Positions 15,313 to 25,548 of a DNA stretch of 64,000 bases are shown in pieces. The notes below the pieces were generated by a model. The model worked only from the letters and a program-made list of their open reading frames with translations, was not told the origin of the DNA and ran no database searches. The first letter of the stretch is position 1, and every line of letters begins with the position of its first letter. The stretch lies in NCBI GenBank assembly GCA_040004035.1, contig JAMPLN010000006.1. One strand, 5' to 3'. The position numbers were made by a program, and so were the translations under genes. This DNA comes from Microcoleus vaginatus_C (GTDB taxonomy: Bacteria > Cyanobacteriota > Cyanobacteriia > Cyanobacteriales > Microcoleaceae).

Positions 15313-16797
15313 ATGGGAAAACCAACCGGCTTTATCGAATTCTTGCGCGAATTGCCCTCCGAACTCTCACCAGTCGAGAGAGTCCACAACTGGGACGAAT
15401 TTCACCTGCCGATGGATGAGGACAAACTCCGCACCCAAGGCGCGCGCTGCATGGATTGCGGCATTCCGTTTTGCCACACGGGCACAATTATCAGCGGCAT
15501 GGCAAGCGGCTGCCCGATTAACAACCTCATCCCCGAATGGAATGACCTAGTATATCGCGGACTTTGGAAAGAAGCCCTTGACAGACTCCACAAAACGAAC
15601 AACTTCCCCGAATTCACCGGCCGCGTCTGTCCCGCACCCTGCGAAGGCGCTTGCGTGCTCGGCATCAACAATCCGCCGGTCACGATTAAAAACATCGAAG
15701 CCGCAATTATCGATAAAGGCTGGGATGAAGGCTGGATTGCCGCCGAACCACCCGCCAAACGCACCGGCAAAAAAATCGCCGTCATCGGTTCCGGGCCCGC
15801 CGGTTTGTCCGCCGCCGCGCAACTCAACAAAGCCGGTCATTGGGTAACAGTATACGAAAGAGCCGATCGACCAGGCGGCCTGCTAATGTATGGCATCCCC
15901 AACATGAAGCTAGACAAAGAACAAGTCGTAATGCGCCGCCTCAAAGTCCTCGAAGACGAAGGCGTGACATTCGTCTGCAACACCGAAGTCGGCAAAGACT
16001 TACCAGCCGAACAACTGCTAAAAGAATACGACTCCGTTGTCCTCTGTACCGGCGCGACAAAACCCCGCGACTTGGGCATCCCCGGCCGGGAATTAAAAGG
16101 CATCCACTTCGCAATGGACTTCCTGACAGCCAACACCAAAGCAGTTTTAGACAAGAGTACAAACGATAACTTCATCTCCGCCGAAGGCAAAGATGTCGTG
16201 ATCATCGGCGGTGGCGACACCGGTACCGACTGCGTGGGCACCTCCATCCGCCACGGCTGCAAAAGCCTCGTACAGCTAGAAATCCTGCCCAAACCGCCCT
16301 CGGAACGGGCGGCCAACAATCCCTGGCCGGAATGGCCGAAAGTCTACCGCCTCGACTACGGCCAAGAAGAAGCAGCAGCCAAATTCGGCGACGACCCCCG
16401 CGGCTATCTCACCACGGCGACAAAGTTCGAGGGCGACGAAAACGGCAATGTCAAAGCTGTGCACACCGTTGAGGTGGAGTGGGCGAAAAACGAGAAAGGG
16501 CAGTTCATTCCGAACCACATCCCGGGCACGGAAAAAGTGTTGCCGGCACAGCTTGTGTTGCTAGCGATGGGCTTCCTCGGCCCGGAACAGCCGCTGCTGG
16601 ATGCGCTGGGATTGGAACGCGACGCCCGCAGCAACGTGAAAGCCGAGCACGAAAAATATACAACCAGCATTCCGGGAGTTTTCGCGGCTGGGGACTGTCG
16701 CCGGGGACAAAGTTTGGTGGTTTGGGCAATTAATGAAGGGCGCGGTGTGGCCCGGGAGTGCGACCTTTATCTGATGGGGAGCACTGATTTGCCTTAG
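15313..16797 (+). CDS. gltD: Glutamate synthase small subunit
   Basis: A 494-residue flavoprotein that passes electrons from NAD(P)H to the large GltB subunit, making glutamate from glutamine and 2-oxoglutarate. The N-terminal Fe-S domain has CMDCGIPFCH, SGCPINNLIPEW and CPAPCEGAC. The FAD site is VIGSGPAGLSAAAQL (near residue 157) and the NAD(P)H site is IIGGGDTGTDCVG (near residue 300). The C-terminal FAD contact GVFAAGDCRRGQSLVVWAI is present. The length is normal. gltB is not in the window. Several long antisense frames over this GC-richer gene are shadows. Confidence 0.97.
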   Translation: MGKPTGFIEFLRELPSELSPVERVHNWDEFHLPMDEDKLRTQGARCMDCGIPFCHTGTIISGMASGCPINNLIPEWNDLVYRGLWKEALDRLHKTNNFPEFTGRVCPAPCEGACVLGINNPPVTIKNIEAAIIDKGWDEGWIAAEPPAKRTGKKIAVIGSGPAGLSAAAQLNKAGHWVTVYERADRPGGLLMYGIPNMKLDKEQVVMRRLKVLEDEGVTFVCNTEVGKDLPAEQLLKEYDSVVLCTGATKPRDLGIPGRELKGIHFAMDFLTANTKAVLDKSTNDNFISAEGKDVVIIGGGDTGTDCVGTSIRHGCKSLVQLEILPKPPSERAANNPWPEWPKVYRLDYGQEEAAAKFGDDPRGYLTTATKFEGDENGNVKAVHTVEVEWAKNEKGQFIPNHIPGTEKVLPAQLVLLAMGFLGPEQPLLDALGLERDARSNVKAEHEKYTTSIPGVFAAGDCRRGQSLVVWAINEGRGVARECDLYLMGSTDLP

Positions 16798-16854
16798 TTG
16801 GTAGGTATGGGTCGATCGAGATTGTTTGATGTCCGATAATTTATTAGGCCCCTA

Positions 16855-17012
16855 GGGGCGGGTTTAGAATATTTTTGATTTAAAAACCAATAATATTCTA
16901 AACCCGCCCTTTGTACCTTGAAATAGGTAGATTGCGATTTACCGTTGGGTGGGGGCGGGTTTACGAGATTATGGATTTTAGGCATAGATGATTGGTGAAA
17001 CCCGCCCCTCGC
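16855..17012. repeat. REP-like GGGCGGGTTT hairpins, left of the transposase gene
   Basis: One hairpin pairs GGGCGGGTTTAGAATATT with AATATTCTAAACCCGCCC. A second pairs GGGGGCGGGTTTAC with GGTGAAACCCGCCCC. The same GGCGGGTTT/AAACCCGCC stems occur on the other side of the transposase gene. They are the likely substrates of that protein. Confidence 0.7.
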
Positions 17013-17028
17013 ATCGATTGACATAATA

Positions 17029-17637
17029 TTAGATGACGATCGACTGTATATAAGATTTACCATTCCATTCGATCGCCAATGGACTAGATTCATTAATTTT
17101 GACTGCATTATGAGGATACAATTCATCTTTTCCCCACAACAAAGGATTATTAACAATATATTCACGAATAGCAAATAATGATTCTTCATTGCGGATGATA
17201 TGTTCGTAATAACCCCGCTGCCACACCGATATGCCTGTCAAATCTCGCATTTGGTTAATTCGCCGCGCCGAAGATGTTTTTAAACCCCGCACAATTTCCG
17301 ACAAAGGATGGATTTTTGATTTTATCGGCCCAAATTTATCGGATTCTGTATAATTTCTTTCGGGGCTGCCGTTCAAAACAATAATTCCATGCACGTGATT
17401 TGGCATCACAATAAAATTGTCCACTGCCACATTTTGGTAACGTTTGGGAAGAAGACTCCAATTGAATAAAACAGTTTTACCATAGGGACTCAATTGCATT
17501 TTATCATTAATAACTTCGCCGAATAAACATTCGCGCTGCCAACTGCAAATAGTGATAAAATACCCACCGGGAGTCCTATAATCATATCCTGGCAGGCGAA
17601 TAGAGCGCCGGTGGTGTTTGTTAGGCTCGTATTTCAT
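17029..17637 (-). CDS. REP-associated tyrosine transposase (RAYT, Y1_Tnp family)
   Basis: A 202-residue single-strand nuclease of the IS200/IS605-like Y1 family. It shows the RAYT start (RRSIRLPGYDYRTPGGYFITICSWQRECLFG), the HUH metal motif in MPNHVHGIIVL and the catalytic tyrosine region in WQRGYYEHIIRNEESLFAIREYIVNNP. It is full length and has no accessory TnpB. Inverted GGCGGGTTT hairpins flank it on both sides, the classical REPtron layout in which a domesticated transposase handles REP sequences. Closest alternatives are true IS200 transposases, but those lack the RLPGYDY start and flanking REPs. Confidence 0.92.
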   Translation of the reverse strand: MKYEPNKHHRRSIRLPGYDYRTPGGYFITICSWQRECLFGEVINDKMQLSPYGKTVLFNWSLLPKRYQNVAVDNFIVMPNHVHGIIVLNGSPERNYTESDKFGPIKSKIHPLSEIVRGLKTSSARRINQMRDLTGISVWQRGYYEHIIRNEESLFAIREYIVNNPLLWGKDELYPHNAVKINESSPLAIEWNGKSYIQSIVI

Positions 17638-17672
17638 AATTTTGTCCCCATAAAAAAGTTGTTCGTTGGGCC

Positions 17673-17815
17673 GGGGCGGGTTTATTATATTCTTGGTTTG
17701 TCACATAGATAGTTGGTGAAAGCTGCCCCGGAGATGGGCTGTGGGGGCGGGTTTTACCAACAATATTTGATGCTCGCAAACCATCTATAAAAACCCGCCC
17801 CCACCCAACCAATAA
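17673..17815. repeat. REP doublet, copy A
   Basis: Contains two hairpins: GGGGCGGGTTTATTATATTC paired loosely with GGTGAAAGCTGCCCC, and GGGGGCGGGTTTTACCAACA paired with AAAACCCGCCCCC. The whole block is repeated almost base for base at 17876-18020. Confidence 0.75.
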
Positions 17816-17875
17816 CCCAGATTAACCTGATTTTATAGATCATCCCAAAAAATGTAAATTCCGATTTACCTTTGC

Positions 17876-18020
17876 GCGGGGGCGGGTTTATTATATTCTT
17901 GGTTTGTCACATAGATGGTTGGTGAAACCCGCCCCGACGATGGCCGGTAGGGGCGGGTTTTACCAACAATATTTGAGGCTCACAAACAATCTATAAAAAC
18001 CCGCCCCCACCCAACCAATA
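17876..18020. repeat. REP doublet, copy B
   Basis: Near-identical duplicate of 17673-17815, including the tail ACCCAACCAATAACCC. It has a few substitutions, for example GGTGAAACCCGCCCC here, which improves the first stem. It ends four bases before the priA stop. Confidence 0.75.
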
Positions 18021-18024
18021 ACCC

Positions 18025-20586
18025 TCAACCAAAATTCAACGGATCGACATCAATAGTTAAACTAACAGAACGCGGCGTGCGATCGCGCAACCCGATCAAA
18101 TCGGACAAATCCACCGACTCATCCAAAGGCAACTTCAGCAAAATCTGCCACCGATAGCGATTTGCCACCCGCATAATCGCCGCAGGTGCAGGCCCCAACA
18201 ACTCACATCCCGGTACAGACAATCGCTCAATATACTCCTGACAAACAGACGCCAATTGTACCGCAGTCACCGCCACTTCTGCCGCATCTACACTGCTCAA
18301 CCGCAACAACACCAGCCGCCCCGAAGGTGGATAATTCAGCGCCGCTCTTTCTGCTAATTCTGTTTCCACAAAATCTGCATATTCGTGCCGCCTAACTGCT
18401 TGAATTACCCGGTGTTCGGGAGTGTAAGTTTGAATAATTACCCGCCCCGGATCGTCGCCCCTGCCAGCACGGCCCGCGACTTGAGTTAATGTTTGAAAAG
18501 CTCGTTCGCTGGCCCGATAATCGGATAAGTTTAGCAACCCATCAGCAGACACAACTCCCACCAATGTTACTCCAGCTAAATCTAACCCTTTCGTCAGCAT
18601 TTGCGTACCCAACAAAATGTCAGCTTCCCCATTAGCAAATTGCGTTAACAATCTGCGGTGGTCGCCCTTATTTCTAGTCGTATCACTGTCAAACCGAATT
18701 GCCCGCAATTCTGGAAACAATCTCGTTAATTCCTGTTCGACTCGCTGAGTGCCGCTGCCAAAGTTTTTGAAGTAAGGAGAACTGCATTCAGGGCAGTTTT
18801 GAGGGTGTCGTTCCGTGTGGTTGCAGTAGTGACAGCGCAATATTTCTGCTGTTCCTTCGCCGACGTGGTGATAAGAAAGCGAAACATCGCAGTTCGGGCA
18901 TTCCATCACATAGCCGCAACTTCGACAAGAGACAAAGGTACTGTGTCCTCTTCTGTGAATAAATAGAATACCTTGCTGTTGTCTTGCTTGCAATTGTTCG
19001 AGGGCGTTTTGCAGGGAAGCGCTGAAAATTGAGCGGTTCCCTTGCCGCAATTCTTGGCGCATATCGACTATTTCCACAGGCGGCATGGGGCGAGAATAAA
19101 TGCGATCGGGCAATGATAAATAATGGATATTTGGTAACGAGTAATAATCTCGGCGCGTCCCCACCAAAGTCTCTAATGCTGGCGTTGCGGAACCTAAAAT
19201 TAAGGGACAATTTTCTAATTCTGCGCGCCATTTGGCAACGGTGCGGGCGTGGTAGCAGGGGGCTGGTTGGTCTTGTTTGAAGCTGCTGTCGTGTTCTTCA
19301 TCGAGGATAATTAAGCCGAGGTGAGGTAATGGCGCAAAAATGGCCGATCGCGTGCCGATGACAATTTGCGGGGTTCCAGTCAGCATCTGACGCCATGTAT
19401 CGTAACGTTCGCCGTCGGATAGGGCGCTGTGGTACACGCAAATTTGTTCGCCAAAACGGGCGCGGAATCGATCGGTAAGTTGCGGTGTCAAACCTATTTC
19501 GGGAACGAGTACGAGGGCGGATTTGCCGCTGGCTAAGATTGGGGCGATCGCCTGCAAATACACTTCGGTTTTCCCGGAACCTGTAACGCCGTGCAGCAGC
19601 ACTTGACGGAATCCCGAAAAAGAGTTAATAAACGCTAAAGCTTGAGCTTGAAAATGAGTTAAAGTTTTCGGTGCATCGGGCAATTGAGAAATTCCGCGAT
19701 CGCCCCTGAGCACTTCCCTTTGATCGATGACAACGCTACCTTTTTGTTCCAAATTTTTGACAACAGAAGAACTCGCGCTGCAAATTCTCAGCAAATCGTT
19801 CATCCACATTTCACCGCCGCCGCGCCGCAAAACTTCCAATACTTCTTGTTGCCGCTTGGTTAAATCTGTGACAAATGCACTAGCAATTAATGTCACTGCC
19901 GGTTTGAGTTGTGGTTTGGGAGGATTGGGCGGTTCTAAATAACTTTCTACCCAACCGCGTTTCAATAAATCTTTCAATCCCCGATAACTTCCCTTAACTT
20001 GCCCCTGGAGGTATTTCCAAGTGTAATCGCCGTTTTTTTGAGCTTGCAGCAACTGCAAAAGTTGACTCGCGGCGGGATTGAGAAATGTTTCGGCATTCGG
20101 AGAAATAGCGTCCTTAATTAAGCGAATTCGGCGCACGGAACGGCTTAATAAACCGGGCGGCAGGGAGGCTCTAATTACTTGAATTAAAGGTGTGCAATAA
20201 TAGGTGGCAGTGCGATCGAGTAATTCCCAGTAAGTCGGTGGGAAAAATCCCGTACTGACAACATCTTCGACATCTTTAACCCGCGCCGGATCTAAGTCGG
20301 GCGGCAGTTGAGAAATGAACCGAATCGCGATCGCCCCTACCTGTTGACTGCCAAAGGGTACACTTAAGATATCCCCTGGTTGTACTGTAAGTTCAGCAGG
20401 TAAACGATAGGTAAATAACTTATTTTCCTCCCCTGGGGAGTCCCCCGCAACCCTGAAGGGAGAGTCCACCAATACCTCGATCCACTCTGCCCGCACGGTG
20501 GGGCGCTGTGGCGGTTCGCTGCTGCCGTAGGATGCCCCGGCCTCTGCCGCTATAGGGGTTGACAAACCAAAAGTGACAGTAGACAT
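18025..20586 (-). CDS. priA: Primosomal replication restart helicase PriA
   Basis: A protein of about 853 residues that reloads the replisome at stalled forks. The N-terminal DNA-binding domain is followed by helicase motifs: Walker A HGVTGSGKTEVYLQA, DEEH box LIILDEEHDSSFKQ, GSATPALETL, and motifs V and VI around GTQMLTKGLD and TQVAGRAGRG. Eight zinc-binding cysteines lie in CRSCGYVMECPNCD and CHYC...CPEC, as expected for PriA. ATG 20586 is chosen; in-frame ATGs at 20598 and 20622 are possible and none has a clear ribosome site. REP repeats lie immediately after the stop. Confidence 0.95.
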   Translation of the reverse strand: MSTVTFGLSTPIAAEAGASYGSSEPPQRPTVRAEWIEVLVDSPFRVAGDSPGEENKLFTYRLPAELTVQPGDILSVPFGSQQVGAIAIRFISQLPPDLDPARVKDVEDVVSTGFFPPTYWELLDRTATYYCTPLIQVIRASLPPGLLSRSVRRIRLIKDAISPNAETFLNPAASQLLQLLQAQKNGDYTWKYLQGQVKGSYRGLKDLLKRGWVESYLEPPNPPKPQLKPAVTLIASAFVTDLTKRQQEVLEVLRRGGGEMWMNDLLRICSASSSVVKNLEQKGSVVIDQREVLRGDRGISQLPDAPKTLTHFQAQALAFINSFSGFRQVLLHGVTGSGKTEVYLQAIAPILASGKSALVLVPEIGLTPQLTDRFRARFGEQICVYHSALSDGERYDTWRQMLTGTPQIVIGTRSAIFAPLPHLGLIILDEEHDSSFKQDQPAPCYHARTVAKWRAELENCPLILGSATPALETLVGTRRDYYSLPNIHYLSLPDRIYSRPMPPVEIVDMRQELRQGNRSIFSASLQNALEQLQARQQQGILFIHRRGHSTFVSCRSCGYVMECPNCDVSLSYHHVGEGTAEILRCHYCNHTERHPQNCPECSSPYFKNFGSGTQRVEQELTRLFPELRAIRFDSDTTRNKGDHRRLLTQFANGEADILLGTQMLTKGLDLAGVTLVGVVSADGLLNLSDYRASERAFQTLTQVAGRAGRGDDPGRVIIQTYTPEHRVIQAVRRHEYADFVETELAERAALNYPPSGRLVLLRLSSVDAAEVAVTAVQLASVCQEYIERLSVPGCELLGPAPAAIMRVANRYRWQILLKLPLDESVDLSDLIGLRDRTPRSVSLTIDVDPLNFG

Positions 20587-20665
20587 AGGGTTGCACATCA
20601 AACTAGGAGGAGCCGCGGTCAAAGGGAGTTTTCATTATCCCTCAGTTTAGCTCGATCGATCGATC

Positions 20666-21736
<1,071 letters not shown>

Positions 21737-22351
21737 CGGCTATTATTTTGAACCTAAAAATAGTGTCATAACAGTTTTATTAGTAAATTTAGTGGCACCC
21801 TTTACATAGTTAGAATCTCGGCGCATATCGTCTATCCAATTGTGTCCTAAAACTTCAACACTTCCTTTATTTGGGTCGATATAAAAATCTTATCTAAGAT
21901 ACATTCACAATGTCAACATATTAATAACAAATATGGTTAAAACCGATCGCTACTTTTATTCCCCGCTCTCGCATTTGCGGGGTTTTCATCGGATTGTTGA
22001 TAAATAAGCAGGGCGATCGCAAACTTATAAAGGCGGGCCCAGCGCGAAAAATTGCCTGATTCAGACAACCTTTGTACAAAACCCATCGGCAATGCAAAGC
22101 GAAAATATTGAATGTGAGTGCGATCGACTCCGGGGCGACGGGAAAAGTGCGATCGACTGGCCGCGCGATCGCCCACAAGCAATCTCAACTAACAAGGCAA
22201 TGCCTCTATCCCAGAACGCAATCACACTATACCATTCCTCCGAAATCTCACTGCAATGTGTCGCTCGTACTTACATACCCGCACCATTTTGTGCTAAGAA
22301 CTACTACTTGTGACAACATCGACACAGCAGTTTATATTTGGAGAGTAATTG
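21737..22351. other. 615-bp intergenic region
   Basis: No convincing gene. A hairpin CCCCGC/GCGGGG at 21962-21983 is followed by TTTT on the plus strand and could terminate a transcript, but no plus-strand gene precedes it. Overlapping short frames at 21921-22362 lack coding character. Confidence 0.45.
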
Positions 22352-23296
22352 ATGTCAGGTAGCGAAGTTCGTGCAGACTTTTGGATGAGCGAGTACATTA
22401 CCCCTTGGGATATTTACGTTCACGGCATCATCAGCGTGCTCGCTTACAAGAAAACAGCCTATCAAGAAATGTACGTAGTTCAGACCGGTACCTACGGTAA
22501 AGGCTTAGTTCTCGACGGCAAATGGCAATCTTGTACAGGCGACGAGTTTCTGTACCACGAACCCCTGGTGCACCCAGCCATGATTTGTCACGGTTCCCCG
22601 AAAAAAGTGCTCGTTCTCGGCGGCGGAGAAGGAGCTACAATTAGAGAAGTGCTGCGCTGGAAAACAGTTGAAAAAGTCGTGATGATCGATATTGACGGCG
22701 AAGTAGTAGAAGCTTGCCGCCAACACCTGCCCGAAATGCACCAAAATGCCTTTGATGACCCCCGCTGCGAAGTAGTAATCGGCGATGCCTTGGACTATTT
22801 AGATAACACTGACAAAGATTGGGATATTGTCATTTCTGACTTGTCCGATCCCATTGAAGAAGGCCCATCTTTCCAGTTGTTTACCAAGGAGTATTTTGAG
22901 AAAGTTCGCAGCGTAATGTCACCTAACGGATATTTCGTAGTGCAAGCCGGGCCAGTTTCTCCGGCAGAAATGAAAATGCACGCTCGCATTGTAAATACCC
23001 TGAAATCTGTTTTCTCCAATGTTCAATCCTGCACCAGCTTTATTTCTACTTATGGAGCTCCTTGGGGTTTTGCCGTAGCTTCAAATCAAGAAATTAATAC
23101 GCGGCCCGAACCCGAAGCTACTGACAAATTACTCGCCGAGAAAACAACTGGCGGGTTGCGGATGTTCGACGGAATTACACTGTTGGGGTTGATGCAAGTT
23201 CCCGGTCACTTGCGGCAGGTAATCGCCACTGAAACCGAAGTTTACACTATGGCAGCACCGCCTAAGTTTTTCGGGAAAGGTTCGGTTGGTCAGTGA
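22352..23296 (+). CDS. speE: Spermidine synthase (polyamine aminopropyltransferase)
   Basis: A 314-residue enzyme that transfers aminopropyl from decarboxylated SAM to putrescine. ATG 22352 follows GGAGAG. Signatures are the decarboxylated-SAM site VLVLGGGEGATIREVLRW (near residue 87), MIDIDGEVVEACRQ and the catalytic aspartate loop IVISDLSDPIEEGP. The N-terminal beta-strand domain includes YQEMYVVQTGTYGKGLVLDG. The length fits cyanobacterial SpeE. A small Pmp3-like gene follows 39 bases downstream and probably shares the transcript, which ends at a hairpin near 23574. Confidence 0.95.
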   Translation: MSGSEVRADFWMSEYITPWDIYVHGIISVLAYKKTAYQEMYVVQTGTYGKGLVLDGKWQSCTGDEFLYHEPLVHPAMICHGSPKKVLVLGGGEGATIREVLRWKTVEKVVMIDIDGEVVEACRQHLPEMHQNAFDDPRCEVVIGDALDYLDNTDKDWDIVISDLSDPIEEGPSFQLFTKEYFEKVRSVMSPNGYFVVQAGPVSPAEMKMHARIVNTLKSVFSNVQSCTSFISTYGAPWGFAVASNQEINTRPEPEATDKLLAEKTTGGLRMFDGITLLGLMQVPGHLRQVIATETEVYTMAAPPKFFGKGSVGQ

Positions 23297-23335
23297 AGTT
23301 AAATTGAAAGAGAAAACTCGTTTGGAGTAACTGAG

Positions 23336-23506
23336 ATGAACAATTTAATTCGCATAGTCGCTGCAATTTTTCTTCCCCCTCTGGGCGTATTTTTGACTGT
23401 CGGCATCGGTACTGATTTTTGGATCAACCTGGTTCTCACGTTTTTGGGCTTTATTCCCGGCATCATTCACGCTGTTTGGGTGATTGCTAAGCACGATCGA
23501 GCTTAA
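23336..23506 (+). CDS. Pmp3/YqaE-like small hydrophobic protein
   Basis: A 56-residue protein with two membrane helices: MNNLIRIVAAIFLPPLGVFL, then FWINLVLTFLGFIPGIIHAVWVI. The motif FLPPLGVFLTVG and the second helix ending PGIIHAVWVIAKHD are the hallmarks of the Pmp3/YqaE (UPF0057) family of stress-related membrane proteolipids. GGAG precedes the ATG by about 9 bases. It follows speE closely and is followed by a strong terminator. An antisense frame over the same bases is a shadow. Confidence 0.85.
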   Translation: MNNLIRIVAAIFLPPLGVFLTVGIGTDFWINLVLTFLGFIPGIIHAVWVIAKHDRA

Positions 23507-23538
23507 CTTGAGTTCAAATCCAGTTTTGGGATAATAAA

Positions 23539-23574
23539 CAGGCAAGAGAAAATAAACTTTCTTTTGCCTGTTTT
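23539..23574 (+). terminator. Rho-independent terminator after speE/Pmp3 gene
   Basis: CAGGCAAGAGAAA pairs with TTTCTTTTGCCTG (one G-T wobble) to make a 13-bp stem, followed by TTTT on the plus strand. It lies 33 bases after the Pmp3-like stop. Confidence 0.75.
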
Positions 23575-23648
23575 CACCAATAAATCTGGATTAAATCTGC
23601 ATTCATCCGCGTTTATCTGCCGACATCTGCGGTTAAAAATAAAAAAAT

Positions 23649-24929
23649 CTAATTCTTATGACAATTAGATTGCACCTCAATTTCTTCACAAATCAATTCA
23701 GCAATTTTTGTCGCCGCCCCCGATTCTCCTCGAACCGCACGCAAACGATCGCCCATTTGTGCTAATTTATCAGGATGGCTCAAATAGTCGATCGCCAATT
23801 GAGCCACAGCATCGGGTTCCAGCTTCCCAATTAACTCCGGCACAATCTCCTCCTGTGCCCAAATATTCGGCCAAGCATAAAGCTTTCCCTTTCCCAATTG
23901 CCAGATTAGCCAATTAATCGCAGTCGCAAAAGCTGAACCGACTAACGGTAAATTTGCCAGCAATCCCGGCAATCCGTCCCAAGCTTTCATCGCATCCAAT
24001 TGCTGCGTCGGAATCAAAACAATCATCGGTACGGCTAACGAACCCAATTCCGCAGTATTCGCTCCCACAGTAGTTAAACACAGGCTGCATTCTGATAGCA
24101 AATCGTAGGCGGGCGTCTGCGTCCAAAGTTCTACCTGCAAGTTATTTGCTGTCTGCAAAAACGGCAGTTCTGTTAAATGAAGTTCGGCGCTGGCGTTCTC
24201 AAATAAATGCAGGCAAGGATTTTGTTCAGGGTCGGCAAAACGTGCTAAAGTTTGCACATCTATGGTAGGAGCAACGGGAATTACAAAGCGAGTTTCAGGG
24301 CGAATGCGATGGATGGATTGGGCGATCGACAAACATAACGGTACACCTAAAGCTAATTTAGCCGCTTTAGAACCGGGCAACAATCCAATTAATTCTATTT
24401 TCCGTAGGGGCGGTGTTCCCATGCCCGCCCTGCCCGATTTCCCGTTCCCTACTTCGGCGATCAAATCTCCGACAACTGTAAATTTCTTAGCATATTTTTC
24501 GGGAATTTTAGCAAAAACTTCTGGTTTCATCGCTGCAAATTTGTCAATCCAGCGATACCACCGCGCGTCCCATTCAGCATAAATAACAGTGCGATATTTA
24601 AGTCTTTTGCCAATCACAACCGTAAAAAATTGATCGCCGCCTAAAAATAAAACAACTCCTATTTCGTGCCAATCCCAATTTTCAGCAGTTTTGCCAGATA
24701 ATAGGAATGGAAAAAAATGCTCCGGCGCCTGCACTCTGTCCACTTCAGGGTAGGAACAGGCTATTTCTGCTTCTTTCCCGGTGGCGTGCGGACAGGGGGA
24801 CAGCACCACAGAGATTCGCGCTTGAGTGCCCGCGTTTCCCAATTGCTCGCGCAAAGCTTGCACGGCGGGACGCACCCAAGTTGCCAATTCTCCGGGGCCG
24901 TTGGAGAGGATTAAAATATCGACTGTCAT
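23649..24929 (-). CDS. LpxB-like cyanobacterial protein (lipid-A-disaccharide synthase-related)
   Basis: A 426-residue protein with two Rossmann-like halves, related to LpxB-type glycosyltransferases. It starts TVDILILSNGPGELATWVRP, contains VVLFLGGDQFFTVVIGKRLKYRTVIYAEW, LLPGSKAAKLALGVPLCLSIAQ and the C-terminal LTTVGANTAELGSLAVPMIVLIPTQQ, the family's nucleotide-sugar region. True LpxB acts in lipid A synthesis. This longer cyanobacterial form is widely annotated as LpxB-related with no proven reaction, so I give no gene symbol. It is divergent from the ankyrin gene with 36 bases between starts. Confidence 0.8.
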   Translation of the reverse strand: MTVDILILSNGPGELATWVRPAVQALREQLGNAGTQARISVVLSPCPHATGKEAEIACSYPEVDRVQAPEHFFPFLLSGKTAENWDWHEIGVVLFLGGDQFFTVVIGKRLKYRTVIYAEWDARWYRWIDKFAAMKPEVFAKIPEKYAKKFTVVGDLIAEVGNGKSGRAGMGTPPLRKIELIGLLPGSKAAKLALGVPLCLSIAQSIHRIRPETRFVIPVAPTIDVQTLARFADPEQNPCLHLFENASAELHLTELPFLQTANNLQVELWTQTPAYDLLSECSLCLTTVGANTAELGSLAVPMIVLIPTQQLDAMKAWDGLPGLLANLPLVGSAFATAINWLIWQLGKGKLYAWPNIWAQEEIVPELIGKLEPDAVAQLAIDYLSHPDKLAQMGDRLRAVRGESGAATKIAELICEEIEVQSNCHKN

Positions 24930-24965
24930 AGGATTTAATATTTGAGAGGATACAAGGGAGAATTT

Positions 24966-25442
24966 ATGACAGATTTAATTGATGCCGTCAAGACGGGTGA
25001 TGTTGCGGCTGTAGAAAGTGCGATCGAACAGCGTGCAGATATCAATGCCAAAGATGAGGAAGGCGCGACGGCTTTGACGACGGCGGCTGAGGCTGGCAAT
25101 TCGGCGATCGTCAAAAAATTGCTCGCGGCTGGTGCGGATGTCAACAGTCACGACAATGACGGGTGGACGCCGTTAATGAGTGCCGCTGCTGCCGGACATA
25201 CGGAGATTGTACAGCTTTTGCTGGAGGCGGGGGCGGATGTGAATGCTAAAACTAATTTTGGTTTGACGGCTTTGATGAGTGCAGCAGGTAGCGGGCGCAC
25301 TCAAGTTGTGGAATTTTTAATCGATAAAGGAGCTGATATCAAAGCGTATGATAATAATACTTGGACTGCGTTAATTTGGGCCTCTTCGGAAGGCCACAAA
25401 GATGCGGTTGAGGTTTTGAAGCTAGCGCGCGATCGGCATTAA
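24966..25442 (+). CDS. Ankyrin-repeat protein (short)
   Basis: A 158-residue protein made almost entirely of about four and a half ankyrin repeats, such as GATALTTAAEAGNSAIVKKL, GWTPLMSAAAAGHTEIVQLL and GLTALMSAAGSGRTQVVEFL. ATG 24966 has AAGGGAG upstream; the in-frame start at 24942 is less likely. Soluble, no signal peptide. Ankyrin proteins bind partner proteins; the partner here is unknown. A larger ankyrin protein is encoded at 52647-54128. Confidence 0.9.
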   Translation: MTDLIDAVKTGDVAAVESAIEQRADINAKDEEGATALTTAAEAGNSAIVKKLLAAGADVNSHDNDGWTPLMSAAAAGHTEIVQLLLEAGADVNAKTNFGLTALMSAAGSGRTQVVEFLIDKGADIKAYDNNTWTALIWASSEGHKDAVEVLKLARDRH

Positions 25443-25451
25443 AGACTTAGC

Positions 25452-25478
25452 AACCGGGTTTATTCGATAAATCCGGTT
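25452..25478. repeat. AACCGGGTTTA hairpin
   Basis: AACCGGGTTTA and TAAATCCGGTT form an 11-bp stem with one mismatch around TTCGA. It lies directly after the ankyrin gene and is related to the AAACCGGGTTT element at 15042. Confidence 0.55.
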
Positions 25479-25548
25479 TCTGGAGGGTACAATTAATTAT
25501 TGTACTCCCCAGCAGCGATCAAGCAAATCCTGAATAGCTGCGAGATTT

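Noticed and set aside
15402..16729. Several long open frames antisense or out of frame to gltD
   Set aside because: gltD is GC-richer with few stops in other frames; these frames have no ribosome sites or protein motifs and gltD itself is certain.
17029..17637. Complete IS200/IS605 insertion sequence
   Set aside because: No TnpB, and flanking GGCGGGTTT hairpins plus the RLPGYDY start indicate a domesticated RAYT.
21921..22362. Overlapping short frames before speE
   Set aside because: Three different frames with equal weak support and HIP1-rich sequence; nothing coding-like.
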